From JADJEI01 sp035328465 (GTDB lineage Bacteria > Bacteroidota > Ignavibacteria > Ignavibacteriales > Ignavibacteriaceae): DNA of 39,412 bases. Each line of letters starts with the position of its first letter. Positions within the stretch are counted from its first letter, which is position 1. The notes under the pieces were generated by a model. It worked only from the letters and a program-made list of their open reading frames with translations. It was not told the origin of the DNA and ran no database searches. The stretch lies in contig DAOLIQ010000021.1 in NCBI GenBank assembly GCA_035328465.1, forward strand, positions 1 to 39,412. Reading direction: 5' to 3'. Below are positions 32,744-39,412 of this stretch, in pieces. A program made the translations under genes and the position numbers.

Positions 32744-34041
32744 AATCTTTTTGTAAAATATTATTATTACTTCTAATTATTCCCTTCACCGAAATTCACC
32801 TTCAGGAAGAACCTGAATTAAATATTAATCAAGCTAAATTAACAGAACTGCGTTCACAGATTGAATTTCTGCAGAAAGAACTTGAGTTAAAATCTGCCAG
32901 TGAAAAGGAATCATATTCTTCAATAGAAAATCTCAACAACCAAAATTTAATCTTGAATAAACTTATCGGGGAATTACGATCAGAAGAAAAAAATAAGCAG
33001 AGGCAAATAGAATTAAGTCTTTCAAATATTGCTACTGTTGAAAATGAAATAAAAAAAATTAAAGAAAATTATGCCGCTTACATCGTTGCAATTTATAAAC
33101 GCGGCAGTGTATCTGAATTAGAAAGTATTGTTGATGCATCATCTTTGCAGCAATCGCTGCGTCGTTACGTGTATCTTCAGAGATTTTCTGACAGCCGAAA
33201 AAATGATTTGCAAAAACTTAATGAGCATAAAACTGAATTAGTAAAATTGAAATCCAAACTTGAAAATGAACGGCAAGAAAAAAGTTTGTTGGCTCAGCAG
33301 AAAGCTGAAGAAGAAAACAGTCTTCTATCAAAAATTGGTTCTCAAAAAAAAATTTTATCGAAAATAAAAAACAATAAAGTTTCAATACAGAAGGAAATTG
33401 AAGCAAAAAAACAGGCTGAAATTCAAATTAAAAATATGATCGTGAAATTAATTGAAGAAAGTCAGCGAAGAAAAAAGGAAGAGGAAGAACGATTAGCCCG
33501 GTTAAAACTTGAAAAAGAAAAATCACTCGTCATTGAGAAAACAAATGAAACTGTAGTAGCCGATATTAAAAAAGAGAAAGGAAGCACAACAAAAACAATC
33601 CCCGAATTAGATATTGATTTAAACACTGAAAAATTTTCTTCATTCGCTGCGATGAAAGGGAAACTAAACTGGCCAATTACGAACGGGAAAATTTTCCGTA
33701 AGTTTGGTGAGAATAAAAATTCAAAGTTGAATACAGTTACTCTCAATTACGGAATCGATATCAAAGCATCGAAAGATTTAAATGTGAAAGCAGTAAGTGA
33801 TGGAGTTGTTTCAATCATTGATTATATCCCCGGTTTTGGCAGTGTGTTAATCATTTCCCACAAAGATGAATATAGAACCGTTTACAGTCATCTTTCTCAA
33901 ATTTTTGTGAAGGAGGGTGATAAAATAAAAAACGGACAATTGATTGCCACAGTCGGCGAAAGTCTTGATGGGACAATTCTCCATTTTGAAATCTGGAATG
34001 GAAGACAAAATATTAATCCTGAAATTTGGCTGCGAAAATAA
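32737..34041 (+). CDS. EnvC-like murein hydrolase activator with degenerate LytM domain
   Basis: A 434-residue exported protein. A short signal (about 1-22) is followed by a long coiled coil (about 25-285, split in two helices), then a LytM/M23 domain (about 310-434). That is the EnvC arrangement. The zinc site is broken: the usual HxGxD reads NYGID (N337, D341), and the usual HLHFE reads ILHFE (I414, H416). H385 in YSHLS remains. It is therefore predicted to be non-catalytic and to activate a cell-wall amidase, as EnvC does. ATG 32737 overlaps the DUF4292 gene by seven bases. Family assignment is firm; inactivity is inferred from the missing ligands. Confidence 0.9.
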   Translation: MVKSFCKILLLLLIIPFTEIHLQEEPELNINQAKLTELRSQIEFLQKELELKSASEKESYSSIENLNNQNLILNKLIGELRSEEKNKQRQIELSLSNIATVENEIKKIKENYAAYIVAIYKRGSVSELESIVDASSLQQSLRRYVYLQRFSDSRKNDLQKLNEHKTELVKLKSKLENERQEKSLLAQQKAEEENSLLSKIGSQKKILSKIKNNKVSIQKEIEAKKQAEIQIKNMIVKLIEESQRRKKEEEERLARLKLEKEKSLVIEKTNETVVADIKKEKGSTTKTIPELDIDLNTEKFSSFAAMKGKLNWPITNGKIFRKFGENKNSKLNTVTLNYGIDIKASKDLNVKAVSDGVVSIIDYIPGFGSVLIISHKDEYRTVYSHLSQIFVKEGDKIKNGQLIATVGESLDGTILHFEIWNGRQNINPEIWLRK

Positions 34042-34055
34042 TTTGCCGATAAAAT

Positions 34056-35321
34056 TTGAAAAACATTTCTCAAATAATAAAAACCAATAAAAATCTATTT
34101 AAGAATTTCACGTCACTATCCCTTCTTCAAATCTCTAATTATATATTCCCAGTAATCACACTTCCTTATTTAGTGCGCATTCTTGGTCCTGAAAAATATG
34201 GACTAGTGAATTTTGCAGCAGCATTCACGGGCTATTTTACAATCCTAACGGATTACGGATTTAATCTTTCTGCTACACAGGAGATTTCAGTTAACCGAGA
34301 CGATAAGCAAAAAGTATCTGAAATATTTTCGAGTGTGATAACTCTTAAAATATTTTTCTTCATTTCATCAACGCTTTTATTTTTTTCACTTACTATAATT
34401 CTCCCCGCATTGCAATCAAACATGTTTCTATTAGTTGTTACATTCTTTGGTGTTTTGGGCACTGCATTATTTCCGTTATGGTTTTATCAAGGCATGGAGC
34501 AGATGAAATACATTCTTATAATTTATGTTTCAGTTAGATTTGTAACAACAATTTTGATTTTTGTTATTGTAAATACTGAAAGTGATTTTATAAAATATGC
34601 CGGATTAAATACAGTCACTCAGTTTGTTATCGCAATAATCGGGTTAACATTTGCTCTTCATAAATTTGGAATAAAATATACTTTCCCGTCTCAAATATTA
34701 ATTAAGCAACAACTAAAAAAGGGGTGGGAACTTTTTTTATCTACAGTATGGATAAATCTTTACACAACTTCAAATGTTTTTATATTAGGATTGTTTGCCT
34801 CTGCAAATGTTGTGGGATATTATGCTGCGGCTGACAAAATAAGATTTGCATTTCAAGGTGTTCTTTCTTCAATGTCTCAAAGTCTTTTCCCCTTTGTAAA
34901 TAAACTGCTAACTGAGTCCTATGTAAAGTTTATTAGTTTTAATCGAAAGTTATTTAAAATTGCTTTAATAATAGGTGCAATTATTTCAGTGCTGTTATTC
35001 CTGTTTGCAGCACCGATTGTGAGAATTGTGTTTGGTAATGAATATCAATCTTCTATTTTGGTTTTAAAGATAATTGCATGGCTGCCGCTTGTTATATTTT
35101 TAAGCAATGTTTTAGGAATTCAAACGATGCTTCCATTAAATAAGCAGAGAAGTTTTTCATTGATTTTATTTTTTGCAGCAATGATTAATCTTATTTTATC
35201 CTTTATTCTAGTTCCAAAATATTTTGAAATCGGAACATCAATATCAGTGTTAGTTACAGAGATTTTTGTTACATCTTCATTTTATATTTTTATTAAGAGA
35301 AATAAAATTTTGGTTGTATGA
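34056..35321 (+). CDS. Polysaccharide flippase, Wzx/RfbX type
   Basis: A 421-residue inner-membrane protein with about twelve hydrophobic segments. The N-terminal signature SNYIFPVITLPYLVRILGPEKYGLVNFAAAF is typical of Wzx-type members of the MOP superfamily (residues about 27-57). These move undecaprenyl-linked sugar units across the inner membrane. It starts at TTG 34056, 14 bases after the EnvC-like gene, with no clear ribosome site. Its TGA stop overlaps the ATG of the mutase gene. It opens the polysaccharide cluster that continues to the window end. Confidence 0.92.
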   Translation: MKNISQIIKTNKNLFKNFTSLSLLQISNYIFPVITLPYLVRILGPEKYGLVNFAAAFTGYFTILTDYGFNLSATQEISVNRDDKQKVSEIFSSVITLKIFFFISSTLLFFSLTIILPALQSNMFLLVVTFFGVLGTALFPLWFYQGMEQMKYILIIYVSVRFVTTILIFVIVNTESDFIKYAGLNTVTQFVIAIIGLTFALHKFGIKYTFPSQILIKQQLKKGWELFLSTVWINLYTTSNVFILGLFASANVVGYYAAADKIRFAFQGVLSSMSQSLFPFVNKLLTESYVKFISFNRKLFKIALIIGAIISVLLFLFAAPIVRIVFGNEYQSSILVLKIIAWLPLVIFLSNVLGIQTMLPLNKQRSFSLILFFAAMINLILSFILVPKYFEIGTSISVLVTEIFVTSSFYIFIKRNKILVV

Positions 35322-36409
35322 AATACGATTACTTAATAGTTGGTGCCGGATTTGCAGGTTCAGTTATGGCGGAAAGATTAGCTTCGCAGTCAGACAAAAA
35401 AGTTTTAGTAGTTGAAAAGCGAAATCATATAGCCGGTAATGCTTATGATGAATATGATGAGTATGGAATATTAGTTCATCGATATGGTCCGCATATTTTT
35501 CACACAAACAGCAAAGAAGTTTTTGAGTACTTGTCTCACTTTACAGAATGGATTCCTTACGAGCATAAAGTTTTAGCGAAGATTGGAAAAGAGTTATATC
35601 CAATTCCCATTAATCGGTTAACCATTAATAAACTTTACAATTTAAATCTTTCAACTGATGAAGAAGTTAAAGATTATTTTGAAAAAGTTCGAGAAAAGAG
35701 ATACCCGATACTTAACTCTGAGGATATAATTGTCAATCAAGTTGGAATGGATTTATTTGAAAAGTTTTTTAAGCATTACTCAAAAAAGCAATGGAATCTC
35801 GAACCGAGTGAACTTTCTCCTTCAGTATGTGGAAGAATACCGATAAGAACGAACGATGACTGCAGATACTTTACCGATAAATATCAGTTTATGCCTAAAT
35901 ATGGCTACACAAAAATGTTTGAGAAAATATTGAATCATAAAAACATAGAAGTAATTTTAAATACAGATTATAAAAGTATTTTAGATTCAGTTAAGTTTGA
36001 TAAAATGATTTATACGGGACCGATGGATTATTTTTTTGATTATAAATTTGGAAAACTGCCTCATAGATCAATAAAGTTTGAGTTTAAGAATTTTGAGAAA
36101 GATGAGATGCAAGACTCTGCTGTTTACAATTATACTGGAAATGAAGTAGAATACACTAGAGTTACAGAATACAAACATTTGACCTCTCAAAAAAGTAAAA
36201 GTACCACTCTAAGTTTTGAATATTCAATAAAAAATGGAGATCCATTTTATCCTATCCCAAACGAAAATAACCGCAGCATATATTTACAATATAGATCCGA
36301 AGCAGAAAAATTGAACAATGTAATTTTTTGCGGAAGACTTGCAGAATACCAGTATTATAATATGGACCAAGTTGTTGCAAATACATTAAAGTTATCTAAA
36401 AATCTTTAA
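35318..36409 (+). CDS. glf: UDP-galactopyranose mutase
   Basis: Interconverts UDP-galactopyranose and UDP-galactofuranose with reduced FAD in the cytoplasm; it supplies galactofuranose for surface glycans. The 363-residue protein has the N-terminal FAD motif YLIVGAGFAGSVMAERLA, the VEKRNHIAGNAYD loop, YGPHIFHTN, the substrate-loop WIPYEHKVLA, YPIPINRLTINKL and KKQWNLEPSELSP, all standard for bacterial UGM. The length is normal. It overlaps the flippase gene by ATGA. Its presence means the polysaccharide built here very probably contains galactofuranose. Confidence 0.96.
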   Translation: MKYDYLIVGAGFAGSVMAERLASQSDKKVLVVEKRNHIAGNAYDEYDEYGILVHRYGPHIFHTNSKEVFEYLSHFTEWIPYEHKVLAKIGKELYPIPINRLTINKLYNLNLSTDEEVKDYFEKVREKRYPILNSEDIIVNQVGMDLFEKFFKHYSKKQWNLEPSELSPSVCGRIPIRTNDDCRYFTDKYQFMPKYGYTKMFEKILNHKNIEVILNTDYKSILDSVKFDKMIYTGPMDYFFDYKFGKLPHRSIKFEFKNFEKDEMQDSAVYNYTGNEVEYTRVTEYKHLTSQKSKSTTLSFEYSIKNGDPFYPIPNENNRSIYLQYRSEAEKLNNVIFCGRLAEYQYYNMDQVVANTLKLSKNL

Positions 36410-36410
36410 G

Positions 36411-37634
36411 ATGAAAAAGAAGATACTTTTTACATCCTTTACAGGTTTTTCCAATCCTTCGATCGGCGGACCGACACGGATAATTTATGATTTACTAAAG
36501 AATCTTGATTATACTAAATACGAACCGTACTTCCTTTCATATGATATGTTCAAAAAATATTCGTCTGGAGAAGAACTGGATTTGAATCAGGATAAAAACA
36601 TTTATGCTAAAAGAAATTTGGGTTATAAATTATATGATAAAATAAATTTATATAGAGATATAGTTACAAGCGATTTCTATTTAAAATACCATTACCATAA
36701 AAAAGATAAATATTTTTACAATTTTACAGATAATTTTAGAGACTTTGAAATTATACATTCCCACGATTCACTCTCGGCATATTATTTCTTAAATCTTAAA
36801 AAGCCTAAAAAAATATTGACGATACACTCAAAAGGAACGCAGGTTAGTGAAATGAAGGAAAGTAATTTAAAATCAAATTACTTTAAGGATTTTATGTTGG
36901 AGTTAAGCCAAAGGGAAATGGATGCATTTTTTAATTTTGATTTAATAACATTCCCTAGTAATGCTGCCAAAGAAATTTTTCTACAAGATATCAATTTTAA
37001 AGATACTCAGTCGGAGAGGATTAAAATTATTTATAATGGGATTGATTTAGATAAGATAAGGAATATCAACGTGAATAATGTTTTAAATAAATATAATATT
37101 CAAAAAAATAAATTTGATATAACATTACTTAATGTTGCTCAGCATGTTAAACCAAAGAATATAGATTTAATCATTCGTTCTATTAAAACATTACGTGATG
37201 AATTTAATATCAGAGCACTTCTAGTAAACATTGGGGAAGGTTACCTTACAGAAGATTATAAATCACTAATTGAGGCAAATCTTTTAAGTGAACAAGTAAA
37301 ATTTTTAGGAATGATTTCGAATGATGATGTAATAAGATTAATGAAATCTCTTGATATTTTTATTCAAGCATCTGAAAGAGTAATATTTGATCTAGTGGTG
37401 CTTGAAGCATTAGCAAGCGGAATTAAAGTATTAGTATCAAATGAAGGCGGAAATAGAGAGATTATAAAAGATGGGGTGAATGGTTTCTTAATTTCTGAAT
37501 TAAGCGAGAGATCGGTGGCTAAAGATATAGCTAAATACCAAACCGCCATAATTGTCAGGACAAATTCTTTAGATGAAAAATATTCAATTGCATCGATGAC
37601 AAATAATTTTGAGGAATTGTTTGGACAATCCTAA
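36411..37634 (+). CDS. Glycosyltransferase family 4 (GT-B fold)
   Basis: A 407-residue cytoplasmic glycosyltransferase. The N-terminal Rossmann half starts at GFSNPSIGGPTRIIYDLLKNL and includes IIHSHDSLSAYY. The C-terminal half has the nucleotide-sugar part: NGIDLDKIRN, LNVAQHVKPKN, VKFLGMISNDD and the conserved LEALASGIKVLVSNEGGNREII. It transfers a sugar from a nucleotide donor to the growing lipid-linked unit; donor and linkage cannot be told. It starts one base after the mutase stop and overlaps the next gene. Confidence 0.92.
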   Translation: MKKKILFTSFTGFSNPSIGGPTRIIYDLLKNLDYTKYEPYFLSYDMFKKYSSGEELDLNQDKNIYAKRNLGYKLYDKINLYRDIVTSDFYLKYHYHKKDKYFYNFTDNFRDFEIIHSHDSLSAYYFLNLKKPKKILTIHSKGTQVSEMKESNLKSNYFKDFMLELSQREMDAFFNFDLITFPSNAAKEIFLQDINFKDTQSERIKIIYNGIDLDKIRNINVNNVLNKYNIQKNKFDITLLNVAQHVKPKNIDLIIRSIKTLRDEFNIRALLVNIGEGYLTEDYKSLIEANLLSEQVKFLGMISNDDVIRLMKSLDIFIQASERVIFDLVVLEALASGIKVLVSNEGGNREIIKDGVNGFLISELSERSVAKDIAKYQTAIIVRTNSLDEKYSIASMTNNFEELFGQS

Positions 37635-38526
37635 AATAAACTATATGGATGTTCTTAGTCTTATTATTGTTACTCACAACTCTGGTCGATATATATTAAA
37701 TTGTTTAAAGACCATATATTCTTTTAATAATAAATTTCCAATGGAAATAATTATAATTGATAATAATTCTGAAGATGACACAATTGAAATTCTTAAAAAG
37801 TTAGATACTAATTGCAAAATAATAAGAAATATTAAGAATTTTGGATTTGCAAAGGCTTGTAATCAAGGAATTAAAATTGCAAACGGGAACTATGTTTTTC
37901 TGCTAAACCCAGACACTGAGATACTAAACGATGCATTTAGCTTATTGTACAATTTTATGGAAAAGAAAGAAAACGAAATGATTTTTTGTGTTGGGGCTCA
38001 ACTTTTTAATGAAGACTGCGAACCTATCAAATCTTTCGGCAGATTCCCTAATCTTTTCTATGTCATTTATGAACAGTTTGGTTTGAAAGGGTTAATATTA
38101 AAATTACGTAATAAAAAATTTTGTAATAAAAAGATTTTATCAAATCAACCATACGAAGTCCCATTTGTTTTAGGCTGCAATATGTTCATAAGAAAAAGTG
38201 TTCTTGATGAAATTGGTCTGTTTGATGAAAGATTTTTTCTGAATTTTGAAGAAACTGAACTCTCCTGGCGTGCTAACAAGGCTGGGTATAAAAGTATGAT
38301 CTTACCTAAAGCAAAAATACTCCATTACTCAGGGAAGTCTTTTCCTGATAAGAAGAATTACTTAAGTCATTTGTGGCTCGGCCAATTATTGTTTTTTAAG
38401 CTGACAAAAAATCAATTTATTTTTTTGATTTCTAAGTTCTTACATCTATTTGGTTCTGCAATTCGATGGATTGTGAGATTGGATAATTTTTATTTGCTTC
38501 ACTTAAAGAAAATAAAATCAATTTGA
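37621..38526 (+). CDS. Glycosyltransferase family 2 (rhamnosyltransferase-like)
   Basis: A 301-residue GT-A-fold enzyme with LSLIIVTHNSG, IIIDNNSEDDT, the metal-binding LLNPDTEI in place of a plain DxD, and the acceptor-side FFLNFEETELSWRANKAGY. This set is typical of WbbL-like GT2 enzymes, which add rhamnose or galactofuranose to surface glycans. I chose TTG 37621, five bases after GAGGA; ATG 37645 is an alternative without a ribosome site. The start overlaps the preceding gene by 14 bases. With the mutase upstream, a galactofuranosyl donor is possible, but this is a guess. Confidence 0.9.
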   Translation: MDNPKINYMDVLSLIIVTHNSGRYILNCLKTIYSFNNKFPMEIIIIDNNSEDDTIEILKKLDTNCKIIRNIKNFGFAKACNQGIKIANGNYVFLLNPDTEILNDAFSLLYNFMEKKENEMIFCVGAQLFNEDCEPIKSFGRFPNLFYVIYEQFGLKGLILKLRNKKFCNKKILSNQPYEVPFVLGCNMFIRKSVLDEIGLFDERFFLNFEETELSWRANKAGYKSMILPKAKILHYSGKSFPDKKNYLSHLWLGQLLFFKLTKNQFIFLISKFLHLFGSAIRWIVRLDNFYLLHLKKIKSI

Positions 38527-38531
38527 ACAGA

Positions 38532-39412
38532 ATGATATCGGTAATTACGACAACTTATAATTATGATGAATTTATTATAGATGCAATCAAAAGTGTTTTA
38601 AATCAAACATTTAAAGATTTTGAATATTTAATCATAGACGATGGTTCAACCGATAGAACAGAATATTTAGTAAAATCAATAAATGATGATAGAATTAAAT
38701 ACTATAAAATGAATCATATAGGAAGATCTGCCGCACTAAATTTTGGATTGGCAGAAGCGCAATATGAAATCGTTGCATTAATGGACGCTGATGATATAGC
38801 TGATCCTAGAAGATTTGAACGAGAATTAGAATTGCTTAAGAATCAAAATCAGCTGGTTTTTTGTGAGAGTGCTTTCTTTAAGAATGACGATATTAAATAT
38901 ATTCTAAATAGTCCTAAAAATATTAATGAATTAAAATTAAAAATATTATTACACGGACATTTAAATAATTCATCAGTGCTATTTTTTAAGAATCATTTAA
39001 TAGATAACCATGGTTATAATGAAAAACTTGTTGCTTATGAGGATTATGAAGTCTGGTTGAGATTGCTAAACAAAAGTGAGTTTACAATAATCCCAAATTT
39101 TTATCACTATATTAGATTGCATCATAAATCATTAACAACAAGTAATCAAAGTAAACTGAAAAATATTTTATATAACATTCAAGAAAATTATTTTAAAGAT
39201 TTGTTATATACCTTCAATCTAAACGATCGGAACTCACCATATATTTTACAAGGCTGGCGGGAATTCTTTTTTGGAAACAGAAGAGAAGCACGGGAATTTT
39301 GGAGCAAGATAAATTTTACTCGTCAGGGCTTAAAAATTAAGATTGCGTTTTTAGTGAGTTATTTGCCTAGCTCTTTTATTGATATTTTAATAAATAATAG
39401 AATCAAATTAAG
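38532..39412 (+). CDS. Glycosyltransferase family 2, incomplete at window end
   Basis: The frame stays open to the last base, giving at least 293 residues; the stop is outside the window. GT-A motifs are ISVITTTYNYDEFI, YLIIDDGSTDRTE, the metal-binding VALMDADDIADPRR and the acceptor-side KLVAYEDYEVWLRLL. I chose ATG 38532, which gives the standard GT2 opening; a TTG at 38523 overlaps the previous stop as TTGA and is also possible. It belongs to the same polysaccharide operon. Sugar specificity is unknown. Confidence 0.9.
   Translation, partial: MISVITTTYNYDEFIIDAIKSVLNQTFKDFEYLIIDDGSTDRTEYLVKSINDDRIKYYKMNHIGRSAALNFGLAEAQYEIVALMDADDIADPRRFERELELLKNQNQLVFCESAFFKNDDIKYILNSPKNINELKLKILLHGHLNNSSVLFFKNHLIDNHGYNEKLVAYEDYEVWLRLLNKSEFTIIPNFYHYIRLHHKSLTTSNQSKLKNILYNIQENYFKDLLYTFNLNDRNSPYILQGWREFFFGNRREAREFWSKINFTRQGLKIKIAFLVSYLPSSFIDILINNRIKL

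Noticed and set aside
32737..34041. Active M23 peptidase
   Set aside because: Two zinc or catalytic histidines are replaced (N337, I414), which fits an EnvC-type activator instead.
1..39412. tRNA, rRNA, CRISPR arrays, insertion sequences, phage genes or known defence systems
   Set aside because: None was seen; no tandem spaced repeats, transposase, integrase or nuclease motifs were found in the frames read.

Overview
The window looks like chromosome of a member of the Ignavibacteria (Bacteroidota/Chlorobi lineage). Support for this: AT-rich DNA; a secreted protein ending in a type IX secretion sorting domain of the Ignavibacteria style (motif QNYPNPFNPSTKI); many outer-membrane barrels and lipoproteins; a complete-looking classical menaquinone operon; and a TPR / DUF4292 / EnvC-like gene order typical of Bacteroidota. 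No rRNA, tRNA, CRISPR array, insertion sequence or prophage was found. The assignment rests on protein motifs only.

Layout. 101-3268 (+): an unrecognised protein, a cytoplasmic TPR protein and shikimate dehydrogenase aroE. 3302-14679 (-): a long same-strand block. In transcription order it holds a four-gene peptide-ligase operon (ATP-grasp, GCS2-type carboxylate-amine ligase, class I amidotransferase-like protein, probable circularly permuted ATP-grasp), then a giant GH13 alpha-amylase-like protein, a T9SS-exported PQQ-type sugar dehydrogenase, a 33-residue membrane protein and a PiT-family transporter. 14920-16265 (+): an OxyR-type regulator, divergent from the ligase operon, and a hot-dog thioesterase. 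16267-23510 (-): menF-menD-menH-menB-menA-menE, tightly overlapped; menC is not here. 23612-24568 (-): rsgA, whose reading frame has no ATG, GTG or TTG start and probably begins at ATT. 24640-28642 (-): a FadL-like barrel, two surface lipoproteins (one extremely tyrosine-rich with a Pro/Thr/Lys heptad repeat) and another barrel. 28719-30004 (-): a membrane-anchored beta-domain protein and an orphan ATP-grasp enzyme. 30108-39412 (+): TPR lipoprotein, LolB-like DUF4292 lipoprotein and EnvC-like protein, then a surface-polysaccharide cluster (Wzx flippase, UDP-galactopyranose mutase, three glycosyltransferases) that runs off the window end.

How the genes work together. The men genes make the respiratory quinone, and the convergent thioesterase may supply the DHNA-CoA hydrolysis step. 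The ligase operon probably builds a small amide-linked metabolite of unknown structure; its divergent OxyR neighbour, which keeps both redox cysteines, hints at a peroxide or thiol link. The last 10 kb serves the envelope: cell-wall remodelling, outer-membrane lipoproteins and a galactofuranose-containing polysaccharide. The best leads for something undescribed are the ligase operon with its giant amylase neighbour, the ATT-started rsgA directly behind a terminator, and the tyrosine-rich lipoprotein locus.
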